From CAVSUZ01 sp963791885 (lineage in GTDB: Bacteria > Pseudomonadota > Alphaproteobacteria > Acetobacterales > Acetobacteraceae), in contig CAWBUL010000004.1 in the NCBI GenBank assembly GCA_963791885.1, positions 1,364,001 through 1,428,000 of the forward strand: a stretch of 64,000 nucleotides of DNA, in the 5' to 3' direction. Positions 1 to 8,004 of the stretch are shown here, piece by piece. The notes under the pieces are model-generated. The model had not been told where the DNA came from, searched no databases, and was given only the letters and a program-made list of their open reading frames with translations. The position numbers were made by a program, and so were the translations under genes. Positions within the stretch are counted from its first letter, which is position 1; each line of letters begins with the position of its first letter.

Positions 1-41
1 GATCCATCCGACCGCAGATAGCCAGGGAACGCGTCGCGCAT
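1..41 (-). CDS. Possible start of an unidentified gene, cut by the window edge
   Basis: An ATG lies 15 bases past the stop of the oxidoreductase gene, on the same strand. It opens a frame of at least 13 codons (beginning MRDAFPGYLRSDG) that is still open at the window edge. There is no clear Shine-Dalgarno sequence. The close, same-strand spacing suggests the catabolic operon continues beyond the window. The fragment is too short to assign a function or to be certain it is coding. Confidence 0.2.
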   Translation of the reverse strand, partial: MRDAFPGYLRSDG

Positions 42-56
42 CGCCGTCGGGACCGT

Positions 57-971
57 TCAGGCCGCGCGCTGGGTGGCGTTGCTGGCGGGACGAACTTTGA
101 TGCCCAGCTGATCCTCACGGATCCGCATCAGCGCCGCGGTGTCACGATCCGCGAAGCCCTTCTCCATCGCCTCTTCCAGTGTCTTCTGGCAGGCGGCGCC
201 AACCAGCGGTTCAAATCCCTGGGCACGCCCGAGTTCCACCGCCTGACGCACGTCCTTGCAGGCCAGCTTGACCATGAACCCCGGCGAGTCATCGCCCTGG
301 AACGCCTTCTTGGGCATGGCGACGTAGAGCTGCGCGTTGTTCGACATGGTCGTCTTCATCACTTCGAGCATGAGCTCGAGTGTCAGTCCGCACTTCACGC
401 CGATCGCCAGCGCTTCCGTGTTGGCTGCCATGATAGTGGTCGCAAGCAGGTTGTTGGTGGTCTTCATGGCGTGACCCATACCTGGACCGCCGCACAGGAA
501 GGTCTCATTGCCCATGCAATCGAGCACCGGCTTTACGCGCGCGATAATCTCTGGCTCACCGCCCACCATCAACGTCAGCGTGCCGGTCACGGCATGCTCG
601 GACGTCTTGCCGACGGGCGAATCCACCATATGAAAGCCCTTTGCGCGCAATGCGGCGCGAATGCGCTGGGAGGAGATCGGATCGATCGTGCTCATGTCGA
701 TCACCACGCCGTTCGGCCGCAGCCCTGCTGCCACGCCGTTCTCTCCCAGCACGACCGCCTCGACATGCTTCGGCTCGGGAAGCATCGTGACCACGATTTC
801 GCTGGCGGCACCCACATCCTTGGGAGAGGCCGCCGCTCTGGCACCGGCATCCACCAGGCGCTTCACCGCCGCGGGATTCAGATCGAACACGGTCAGCGAA
901 TGACCGCCCTTCAGGATATTGAGCGCCATGGGGCCGCCCATGACCCCAAGGCCGATAAAGCCAACATTCAT
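57..971 (-). CDS. NAD(P)-dependent oxidoreductase, 3-hydroxyisobutyrate dehydrogenase family
   Basis: A 304-residue beta-hydroxyacid dehydrogenase that should oxidise or reduce a small beta-hydroxyacid or semialdehyde with NAD(P). The Rossmann glycine motif GLGVMG is at about residues 7-12 and the helix carrying the catalytic lysine (GHAMKTTNN) is near residue 167. The usual substrate loop DAPVSGG is replaced by DSPVGKTSEHA, so the substrate probably differs from 3-hydroxyisobutyrate. I start at 971 rather than an upstream ATG at 983 because GGAG sits 6 bases before 971, while the upstream ATG has no ribosome binding site. It follows the transporter genes by 39 bases and is probably the last visible gene of that operon. 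Substrate unknown; family assignment secure. Confidence 0.9.
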   Translation of the reverse strand: MNVGFIGLGVMGGPMALNILKGGHSLTVFDLNPAAVKRLVDAGARAAASPKDVGAASEIVVTMLPEPKHVEAVVLGENGVAAGLRPNGVVIDMSTIDPISSQRIRAALRAKGFHMVDSPVGKTSEHAVTGTLTLMVGGEPEIIARVKPVLDCMGNETFLCGGPGMGHAMKTTNNLLATTIMAANTEALAIGVKCGLTLELMLEVMKTTMSNNAQLYVAMPKKAFQGDDSPGFMVKLACKDVRQAVELGRAQGFEPLVGAACQKTLEEAMEKGFADRDTAALMRIREDQLGIKVRPASNATQRAA

Positions 972-1010
972 GACACGCTCCATTTCTACAGTCGGAAAAT
1001 ATCGAAAATC

Positions 1011-2231
1011 TCAGGTCAGATTCGACCACTGATCCATGTTCCACACCGGCAGGCCACGAAGATCACCGGCATCAGTGCGGACGAACTCGGACGCCGGCGG
1101 CTTGTCGCCCAGCCGATCGTATGCCTCTTTCAGCAGGGGCTCTGTGCGAGCGAACGCCTCTTTCACTTGAGGCCACTCAAGCGGCTTGTCGATCATCTTG
1201 CTGCCGACGAGATATTTGCTGGTCTCAAGCACGGCGCGCGCATCATTCTCGGTCGGCCAGGCCCAGCCGCGGTGATACACGACGTCGTCGTTCACCACCT
1301 TGCCGCCATCCGCGTCGTCAAGCTTCCAGTATTGCTTCACCAGCTGCGATACCGGGCCGGGTTGCATCGCCGCGAGAGCGGTGACCGCATCCTGCTGCGA
1401 GAGAATGAAAGCCAGACCGATCTTGGGATTCTTGTCCAGCAGATGGTTATTCACGATCCAGAAGGACCGGTGCAGATAGTAGCCATCCGGGAAGAACGGC
1501 GACTTTTTCACTGACGGAAGCATGATGCCGGCGCCTTTGCCGAGCGGCCCGTCATAACCGTCCTCCGTGTAGCCGAAGGAGTTCATGATCCCCACGGTGC
1601 CGGTGTGGGAGGCCTGGAGATACGAAGGATAGGCGGTGATCGCCGCATCCATTCCCGTTGGCACTTCGGCGGCCTGGATCAGCGTCGGCGTGTTGACGAT
1701 CCGGATCCCGAAGTCGCGCGGGTCGGCGCTGCCCATCTCCCAACGCAGCATCTGCGTGAGCGCATTATACGGATCGCCCCCAAGCAGCGCGCCGACCGTC
1801 TTGCCCTTGATGTCCTGAATGGTCTTCACGGGCGAACCTTTGCGCGTGCACAGCACGAGGCGCAGGTGTCCTTCGCCGACGACCATCAAACTCAGAGGCA
1901 ATTTTGCCGCGATCGCGCGGATGATCGGGGTGTTGCCCCACATGCCCATGTCGAGATTGTTGCCGACAATGGCTTCGACCATCGGCAGCGCCGTCGGATA
2001 CTCGCGCCAATCGATACTGAGATTGAGGCCGAGTTCGGCGCCTCGTTTCTCCATCAGCTTGTTGGCGATCATGTATTGCGAGACGGGAGCGTTGAAGGAC
2101 GCCCAGGGGATACGGCCGATCGATACCTTGGCCGGCTGCAACGCGCTCTGGCCGCGCGCCACGTAGGGCGCAAACAGTGCCCCGGCGCCCGCGGCTAGCA
2201 GCGTGCGGCGGCCCAAATTCCCTCGGTTCAT
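1011..2231 (-). CDS. ABC transporter substrate-binding protein, NitT/TauT type
   Basis: A 406-residue periplasmic solute-binding protein, the ligand receptor for the ATPase and permeases just upstream in the operon. The N-terminus has a twin-arginine-like signal (GRRTLLAAGAG, then ARGQSA). The mature part has the look of the SsuA/TauA-like fold, for example GNNLDMGMWGNTP and DIKGKTVGALLGG. The frame extends 48 codons further upstream into the ATPase gene, but GGAGAGG 8 bases before the ATG at 2231 fixes the start. The family takes up sulfonates, nitrate, riboflavin or pyrimidine precursors. The ligand here cannot be read from sequence; the neighbouring dehydrogenases suggest an organic acid. 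Confidence 0.88.
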   Translation of the reverse strand: MNRGNLGRRTLLAAGAGALFAPYVARGQSALQPAKVSIGRIPWASFNAPVSQYMIANKLMEKRGAELGLNLSIDWREYPTALPMVEAIVGNNLDMGMWGNTPIIRAIAAKLPLSLMVVGEGHLRLVLCTRKGSPVKTIQDIKGKTVGALLGGDPYNALTQMLRWEMGSADPRDFGIRIVNTPTLIQAAEVPTGMDAAITAYPSYLQASHTGTVGIMNSFGYTEDGYDGPLGKGAGIMLPSVKKSPFFPDGYYLHRSFWIVNNHLLDKNPKIGLAFILSQQDAVTALAAMQPGPVSQLVKQYWKLDDADGGKVVNDDVVYHRGWAWPTENDARAVLETSKYLVGSKMIDKPLEWPQVKEAFARTEPLLKEAYDRLGDKPPASEFVRTDAGDLRGLPVWNMDQWSNLT

Positions 2232-2247
2232 GGATTTTCCTCTCCCG

Positions 2248-3069
2248 TCAGGCGATGGCTTCGTAGGCTTCATCGCGAAGGAGTTCCCAGATCTCCTCGG
2301 CCAGTTGCGAGAAGCGCGGCGCAGTGCGGACGCGCTCATCGCGCGGCCGCGGCAGATCGATATCCAGCACGGCACGCACCCGTCCCGGATGGCGGCTCAT
2401 CACCACGACCCGATCGGCCAGGAACACCGCCTCCTCGATGTCATGCGTGATGAAGATCGCTGTCTTCCGCTGCTCGGCCGGCGACGTCTCACCCCAGATA
2501 CGCAGCAACTCGGCCTGCAGAATCAACCGCGTCTGGGCATCGAGCGCACCCAGCGGTTCGTCCATCAGCAGCACGTCCGGACCATTGGCAAGCAAACGGG
2601 CAAGCGCGACGCGCTGGCGCATGCCCCCCGAAAGCTGGTGTGGGTATTTGGATTCTGATCCCCTCAGGCGCACCAAATCGATATGGGCCTGCACCCGATC
2701 ATTGATCTCACGCGACGACAAACCCTTTCCTGGTGTGCCGTTGCGCAGGCCGAATCCGATATTGTCCTGCACGGTCAGCCAGGGAAACAGGGCATAGTCC
2801 TGGAACATCACGCCGCGCACGGCGCTCGGACCCTCGACCGGCTGATCGTCCATCAGGATCGTGCCGCTGCTCGGGGCTTCAAGCCCGGCGATCATGTTCA
2901 GCACGGTCGATTTACCGCATCCCGATGGTCCGACGATGCAGATGAATTCGCCGTCCGTGATGTCCAGCGTCACATCGGTGACCGCCACGGTGGATTTCAT
3001 CGTGCGCGGCGCGACGAAGCTCTTGGTGACGTCCTGCAGCCGCAGCTTCGGTGTCTCGTGTGGTTGCAT
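2248..3069 (-). CDS. ABC transporter ATP-binding protein, NitT/TauT type
   Basis: A 273-residue cytoplasmic ATPase that powers the transporter. It has the Walker A motif GPSGCGKST (about residues 48-56), the Q-loop FQDYALFPW, the signature LSGGMRQR, the Walker B region LLMDEPLGALD and the H-loop FITHDIEEA. Its length is normal for SsuB/TauB proteins. The start at 3069 overlaps the permease stop by one base (TAATG) and is preceded by GGAGG, indicating translational coupling. A much longer open frame upstream is a shadow of the permease gene. Confidence 0.93.
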   Translation of the reverse strand: MQPHETPKLRLQDVTKSFVAPRTMKSTVAVTDVTLDITDGEFICIVGPSGCGKSTVLNMIAGLEAPSSGTILMDDQPVEGPSAVRGVMFQDYALFPWLTVQDNIGFGLRNGTPGKGLSSREINDRVQAHIDLVRLRGSESKYPHQLSGGMRQRVALARLLANGPDVLLMDEPLGALDAQTRLILQAELLRIWGETSPAEQRKTAIFITHDIEEAVFLADRVVVMSRHPGRVRAVLDIDLPRPRDERVRTAPRFSQLAEEIWELLRDEAYEAIA

Positions 3070-3878
3070 TATTGCCTCCATGGCAGCAGCCGCGCTTCCG
3101 CGGCGCGGAACATCCGGTCGATCAGCAGCGCCACCAGGCCAACGACGATCATGCAGACGACGATGCCGTTGAGGTCGACGCTGTAGGCGTAGAAGATGAA
3201 CATCATCGAGCCGATGCCGCCCGAATTGCCGCCGCCGGACTTCGATCCGACCGCGAGCTCGGCGGCGATGATGGCAGTCCAGGCGACGCTCATGCCAAGG
3301 CGCGAACCCAGGATGACGCTGGGCAGCGCCGCGGGAAGAACGACCTTCGCCAGAATCCGCGGACGCGACAGGCCCATCGTTCGCGCCGCCTGCACCAGCT
3401 TGCGGTCCACACGGCTCACGCCATGCACGGTATTCACCAGCAGTGGGAAGAAAGCGGCATATGCAACGATAGACAGTGCGGCGGGCGTGCCGGTGCCGAA
3501 CCACAGAATGGCCATGGGAAGGATGGCCATGGGTGCGACAGGACGGAAGCTTTCGATGATCGGCTCGAGCGCGCGGCGCACCGGCCGGAAGGCGCCCATC
3601 AACACACCAATCAGCACGCCGCTTGCCAGCCCCATGGCGAAGCCCGCCAGAACGCGGCCGAGGCTTAGGACAAGAGCCGTTGGCAGATCGCCGCTACGTA
3701 CCAGCCCGATGAACGTAGTGATGACATGGGCGGGGGAGGGGGCACGAGTGTCGGCCGGCAGCGTCAGCGCCCAGGCCTGCCAACCGATCAGCAGCCCAAT
3801 CGGCAATACCGCGCCGCGAAGGTCAGGCAAGCGCCAGGATGCGGTTGGCGTGATGGCGCGAGAGGTTGTGGCGCTCAT
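3069..3878 (-). CDS. ABC transporter permease (second of two)
   Basis: A 269-residue inner-membrane permease of the SsuC/TauC (BPD_transp_1) family. About six hydrophobic segments are visible, and the cytoplasmic EAA-loop region contains AARTMGLSRPRILAKVVLPAALP, which contacts the ATPase. The start overlaps the end of the first permease by four bases (ATGA). Two related but non-identical permeases in one NitT/TauT operon imply a heterodimeric channel rather than the usual homodimer. Confidence 0.9.
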   Translation of the reverse strand: MSATTSRAITPTASWRLPDLRGAVLPIGLLIGWQAWALTLPADTRAPSPAHVITTFIGLVRSGDLPTALVLSLGRVLAGFAMGLASGVLIGVLMGAFRPVRRALEPIIESFRPVAPMAILPMAILWFGTGTPAALSIVAYAAFFPLLVNTVHGVSRVDRKLVQAARTMGLSRPRILAKVVLPAALPSVILGSRLGMSVAWTAIIAAELAVGSKSGGGNSGGIGSMMFIFYAYSVDLNGIVVCMIVVGLVALLIDRMFRAAEARLLPWRQ

Positions 3879-4762
3879 GACAGGCCTCCGCCGACCGTCC
3901 AGGGCGTCAGCCGTCGCTGCAGCATTTGCAGGCCCAGATCGGCGAGGTAGCCGACCGCCGCGATGACGCCGATGTAAGCAAACACTTTCGGGCTCGCGAG
4001 CAGTTCACGGTACCATTCGATCGCAAAGCCCAGACCGCTCGGGGCGCCGATCAGTTCGGCCGCGATGATCGCCGCCCAGGCACCCGCGAAAGCCAGAGGC
4101 ATCCCGACCATGATGGTCGGCAAGGCGGCCGGCACCACCACGCGGTGCACGATCCGCCAATGCGCGACACCCATCGTGCGCGCGGCAGCAATCAGCTTTG
4201 GATCAGCCCCGGTCACGCCGGCGGTTGTGTTCATCAGCAGAGGAAAGAACGCGACATAGGTCATGATGAACACGGGCAGCACGCCGCCGACGCCGAAGAT
4301 GAAGAGTGCCAACGGAATCCACGCGATGCCCGAAATCGGCCGCAGCAGCTCGATCGTTGGATCGATGAAGCGGCGCGCGGACTCGCTTAACCCCATTAGG
4401 AAACCCAGCGGTACCGCAAGCACGATCGCTGCTGCCATGCTGATAACCAGTCGCATCAGGCTCAGCCCGGCATTGCTGAACAGTTCGCCGTCCCGCGCGA
4501 GCTCACACAGAGCGTTGAACACCGCCGGGGGCGCGGGAAACTGGATCGTGCTGTCGTTCCACGCCGCCAGCCCCCACCACACCAGGACGAACCCGGTAAG
4601 GGACAGCACGGGAACCACACCGGGAATGGCGAACAGAACAGCAGCCATTCTCCGCCCTGCGGCTTTATCCGCCGTCTTCGCGCTCACTTCGTGTCCGCTT
4701 CTCGGTGATGAAATCGGTACGCTCACTGGGCGTCCTCCTTCCATCACGGTGATCCCGTGCAT
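3875..4762 (-). CDS. ABC transporter permease (first of two)
   Basis: A 295-residue inner-membrane permease, paralogous to the following gene, with the EAA-loop region AARTMGVAHWRIVHRVVVPAALP. It has a longer hydrophilic N-terminus (about 35 residues) before the first membrane segment. It is the first gene of the transporter operon, with GGAGGG 9 bases upstream of the ATG. A promoter with TTGACA and an overlapping palindrome lies about 35-60 bases further up. Confidence 0.9.
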   Translation of the reverse strand: MHGITVMEGGRPVSVPISSPRSGHEVSAKTADKAAGRRMAAVLFAIPGVVPVLSLTGFVLVWWGLAAWNDSTIQFPAPPAVFNALCELARDGELFSNAGLSLMRLVISMAAAIVLAVPLGFLMGLSESARRFIDPTIELLRPISGIAWIPLALFIFGVGGVLPVFIMTYVAFFPLLMNTTAGVTGADPKLIAAARTMGVAHWRIVHRVVVPAALPTIMVGMPLAFAGAWAAIIAAELIGAPSGLGFAIEWYRELLASPKVFAYIGVIAAVGYLADLGLQMLQRRLTPWTVGGGLS

Positions 4763-4795
4763 CTTGCTGCTCCCTCCCCAGGAAGGTCAGTTGCC

Positions 4796-4837
4796 AACTT
4801 AGCTTACAACTTTGAAGTTGTCAACAGACTTTACAGG
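4796..4837 (-). promoter_or_regulatory. Promoter and operator of the NitT/TauT transporter operon
   Basis: Reading the minus strand, a -35 box TTGACA (4819-4824) and a -10-like box TAAGTT (4796-4801) are separated by exactly 17 bases. The spacer holds most of a perfect dyad, ACAACTTCAAAGTTGT, which would place a bound repressor over RNA polymerase. Just upstream and overlapping the -35 is CCTGTAAAGTCTGTTGACAA (4818-4837), which recurs almost unchanged before the 2-hydroxyacid dehydrogenase gene. The elements are seen directly; the regulatory role is inferred. Confidence 0.55.
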
Positions 4838-4846
4838 TTAGGGATT

Positions 4847-5623
4847 TCAACGGGTTACTGCCAGGAAGCCGCCGTCCACGTAGATCGTCTGACCGTTGAT
4901 GTAGGCTCCCGCGTCGGAGGCCAGCAGCAACGCGGCCCCGCAGAGATCCTCGGGCGTTCCCCAGCGCTTCGCAGGGGTCCAATCGCGGATAAAGTCGTGG
5001 AATTCCTGCACATTCGCCTGGCTGAACTCGGTGGCGGTGTAACCCGGCGCCAGGGCATTGACCGTGACACCAGTCCCCGCGAGGTCGGCGCACATCGCGC
5101 GCGTCATCGCCGAGATCGCGCCCTTGGAGGTCACATAGGGCACCAAATTTGGGCGTGAGACGTGGTTCATGATCGAGCTGAGATTCAGGATCCGGCCGCG
5201 ACCCTGCGCCACCATGATCCGCGCCGCGTGCTGCGCCACCCGGAAGCAGGCGGTGACATCGATATCGATCACCCGCTGCCACTCCTCCGTGGAGAGTTCC
5301 AAGAATGGCTTGCGGACAATCACCGCGGCGTTGTTTACCAATACATCGAGGCTCCCATGCGCGTCGCGTGTCCCGTCCAGCGCCACGCGCGTCGCCGCGT
5401 CGTCGGTGATGTCGAAGATGTGGGTGGTGACTTCGGCGCCCGCGGCCCGCAGCTCGGCGGCCCGCTTCTCGACGGCCTCCGTGCGATCGGCCAGGACCAG
5501 CGTCGCGCCCGCCGCCGCAAACCCCCTACACAGCCCCGCGGCGATCCCTCCTGCTCCGCCCGTGATGAACACGACGCGCCCGTGCATGGAGAACAGGCGT
5601 GCGGGTGCCAGGTGATCGAGCAT
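4847..5623 (-). CDS. SDR family NAD(P)-dependent oxidoreductase
   Basis: A 258-residue classical short-chain dehydrogenase/reductase. It has the cofactor motif TGGAGGIAAG (about residues 21-30), the structural NNAA motif near 97-100, and catalytic Ser150, Tyr163 and Lys167 (in YVTSK). The C-terminal YINGQTIYVDGG is typical of the 3-oxoacyl-ACP-reductase/gluconate-5-dehydrogenase-like branch. The start at 5623 has AAGGGA 8 bases upstream; an upstream ATG in the same frame would overlap the preceding gene. It follows the 2-hydroxyacid dehydrogenase by 28 bases, so both are probably one transcript. Substrate unknown. Confidence 0.9.
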   Translation of the reverse strand: MLDHLAPARLFSMHGRVVFITGGAGGIAAGLCRGFAAAGATLVLADRTEAVEKRAAELRAAGAEVTTHIFDITDDAATRVALDGTRDAHGSLDVLVNNAAVIVRKPFLELSTEEWQRVIDIDVTACFRVAQHAARIMVAQGRGRILNLSSIMNHVSRPNLVPYVTSKGAISAMTRAMCADLAGTGVTVNALAPGYTATEFSQANVQEFHDFIRDWTPAKRWGTPEDLCGAALLLASDAGAYINGQTIYVDGGFLAVTR

Positions 5624-5651
5624 GAGTGGAGTCCCTTGATGGTTCGGGGTG

Positions 5652-6638
5652 TCAGGCCAGGCGGTTTGGCACACTCTCTCCGGCGAGCGTGCGGGCGACG
5701 CTGTCGAGCAGCATCTCCCCCATCCGCAGCCGCGTTTCGATCGTGGAACTGCCCTGATGCGGCTGCAGAAAAACGTTCGGCAGCGTCAGGTATCCGGGAT
5801 CCAGCGCCGGCTCGTTATTGAAAACGTCCAGGCCCGCTGACGCCAGCTTTCCGCTGCGAAGCGCCGAGATCAGCGCGCTGTCATCGATCAGCCCGCCACG
5901 CGACACGTTCACCACAACCGCACCATCCGGCAGGGTCGCAATGGTCGAGGCGTTCAAAATTCCCTGGGTCTCGGGGGAGGCCGGTGCAGCGAGAACCAGG
6001 AAATCGCTCGCCGCAAAAAATTCTCCCAGATCTGCGTAGAACGTCGCTCCGTCTGCGAGCTCGGCCGAAAGGGGGCGCCGGTTGCAGTAATGGACGCGCA
6101 TGGCGAAGCCATGCTGGGCGCGCCGCGCCACCGCCCGCCCGATCCGCCCCATGCCGAGAATGCCGAGATGTCCGCCGGTCAGGTCGCGACCGACCAGTTG
6201 CGTTGGCGACCATCCGGTCCAGCGCCGTTCGTAAATCAGCGCCTCTCCCTCGTGCGCCCGCCTGGCTGCTGCCAACAGCAGCAGCATCGCCATATCCGCG
6301 ACCGCGTCGCTGAGCACATCGGGCGTGCTGAGCACCGCGATCCCGCGGGTCCGGGCCGCCGCCAGGTCGATGTGCTCGTGCCCGACGGAGTAGGTGGCGA
6401 TCACTCGCACGCTGTCCGGCAGGGCGGCAATCAGGTCCGCGTCGACCCGGTCCATGGCCATGACGAGCAACACGTCAGCACGGAGATCACGAGCCGCATG
6501 GAACAGTTCGGACCCATTGAGCGTACGGTCGGCGCCGTTGCACCAAGCAATGAAACCGCGGTCGAAGACCGCCATCACCGGCTCCGGTAGACGACGCGTC
6601 AGTACGAGCCGAATTGGATGCTCGCTGGGGTTGGCCAT
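5652..6638 (-). CDS. D-2-hydroxyacid dehydrogenase (NAD-dependent)
   Basis: A 328-residue member of the D-isomer-specific 2-hydroxyacid dehydrogenase family (glyoxylate/hydroxypyruvate reductase-like). The Rossmann motif GMGRIG is at about residues 162-167. VSRGGLID carries the NAD-binding region near 245, and the catalytic histidine lies in HQGSST near 293, where most relatives have HxGSAT. It is the first gene of a two-gene unit with the SDR. An operator-like repeat shared with the ABC transporter operon lies 42-61 bases upstream of the ATG. Together these genes look like a hydroxyacid catabolic unit. Confidence 0.9.
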   Translation of the reverse strand: MANPSEHPIRLVLTRRLPEPVMAVFDRGFIAWCNGADRTLNGSELFHAARDLRADVLLVMAMDRVDADLIAALPDSVRVIATYSVGHEHIDLAAARTRGIAVLSTPDVLSDAVADMAMLLLLAAARRAHEGEALIYERRWTGWSPTQLVGRDLTGGHLGILGMGRIGRAVARRAQHGFAMRVHYCNRRPLSAELADGATFYADLGEFFAASDFLVLAAPASPETQGILNASTIATLPDGAVVVNVSRGGLIDDSALISALRSGKLASAGLDVFNNEPALDPGYLTLPNVFLQPHQGSSTIETRLRMGEMLLDSVARTLAGESVPNRLA

Positions 6639-6679
6639 GGCTCCTCCCTCTGCCGGGCTTGTTGCGGCTCACCGGCGAC

Positions 6680-6699
6680 TTGTCAAGAGTGTTGACAGG
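6680..6699 (-). promoter_or_regulatory. Operator-like inverted repeat, second copy of the shared motif
   Basis: The minus-strand sequence CCTGTCAACACTCTTGACAA contains the inverted repeat TGTCAA-N5-TTGACA. It matches the motif at 4818-4837 in layout (7-5-8) and in most bases. It lies upstream of the 2-hydroxyacid dehydrogenase gene, and its TTGACA could serve as a -35 box, although no good -10 box follows at 17 bases. No regulator gene is visible in the window. Confidence 0.45.
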
Positions 6700-6714
6700 T
6701 CGATGACGCCGCTG

Positions 6715-7789
6715 TCAGGACTGACTCAAAAAGCCCCGCAGGCGCTCAACCTCTGCCTCAAATGCGAGGCGAAAGTCCGAGCCCGGCTTACGCCCAACGA
6801 AACCGGCCTTTACGTCCAGGCTGCCATCGGCGTGCTGCGTGCAGTTGACCCAGCCGATCACATCCGATCCCCACAACAGGGGCATGGCGTAATAGCCGAG
6901 ACGGCGCTTCGGAGGCGGAGTGTAAGCCTCGAAGCGATATGGCCAGCCCCAGAGATGCTCAAAGCGCCGGCGATCCCAGACGAGCGGATCGAACGGGGCA
7001 AGGAAGCGCACGCCAGCGCGGGCACGTGCATGTCCAATCGCTGCCGCCGGCCAGAGGTAACGCACACCGTCAACGATCGCAGCTTCCAGGGCACCGTTTC
7101 GGGTCAACGCGCCGATCGCGTCGTACTCTGACTCCCGGACCCGCAATCGTCCGTGCAAGCCGGGCCGTGGCGGCACTGAGTGTCGGGGCTGGCACAGGAG
7201 CCAATGCGGACGCGACCAACAGGACCAGCTGCTCGAGGCGTATCTGTGGGTCCAGCTCAGGCTGTGGCTCGCGAGTGGCCGTATAAACCCGGATTCCCGC
7301 GTCCCGTCGTACCACGCGGAGCAAGCCGTGATGCAGCAGCGTGTCGAGAGCCCGCGTCGTTGCCTTGGACAGCCCACCCCAGCCGTTGATCTGACGCGCA
7401 GCCCCGAAGTGTTCCTCCAGAGCGGTGGGATGCGTCGGCCCCTGGTCGCGCACAAACCCCAGGACATCGGCGGCAAGACCTGACGGAACGAAACGGCCGT
7501 CGGCCGCATCGGGATCATGCCGAGGAAACAGCAGACCCCGCACACGTGCCGGCATGAAGCCGTAGGCGTATAGATATCCTTCCTCGATTGAGAGCTTCGG
7601 ATAACGTCGCTCAAGATCACCGGCGCGGTAAGCGGTCACACGATGGCGGAGAATAAGATCCTGGGCGCGGGCCGGTGCGCGGATCGGGTCAGCCTGGACG
7701 AAACCAGCCGTCTCGATGGCCTGTCCCAGCGAGCGCGGCGGCGGGAACGCCCGCAGCACCGCCATTCTTCGTAACGTCGCGACGTTCAT
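6715..7789 (-). pseudogene. Winged-helix DNA-binding protein, YcaQ-like, interrupted by one frameshift
   Basis: Two overlapping minus-strand frames together make one protein of about 357 residues related to the YcaQ family (winged-helix; Escherichia coli YcaQ is an interstrand-crosslink DNA glycosylase). The N-terminal part (7789 down to about 7150) holds the family pattern FVQADPIRAPARAQDLILRHR. The C-terminal part (about 7140 down to 6715) holds FLAPFDPLVWDRRR and LGYYAMPLLWG. An extra base in roughly 7130-7160 separates the two halves. It could be a true mutation or a sequence error; three neighbouring genes have similar lesions. Confidence 0.7.
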
Positions 7790-7929
7790 CGACCAACGAC
7801 CTGAGCCAGTTGGGGTAGCGCAATCATCGCGAGATCAAAGCCGCCGTCGCTGGAAAGCGGTCGCCAATCTGGTGCCGGTGAGCGACATTCCCAAAGCGTT
7901 TGCCGAATCTGCATAGTGGAGTGGATTTG

Positions 7930-7958
7930 TTGGACTTAAGGGTCATTTACAGTCAAAT
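7930..7958 (+). promoter_or_regulatory. Candidate promoter of the pqi operon
   Basis: TTGGAC (7930-7935) and TCAAAT (7953-7958) are spaced by 17 bases, ending 46 bases before the pqiB start. The rest of the 215-base gap after the YcaQ-like gene shows nothing else I can identify. Sigma-70 resemblance only. Confidence 0.35.
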
Positions 7959-8004
7959 GATGCTCCGCGGGGTGCGGACGAAACTGGATTAATGGTAGCC
8001 GTTG

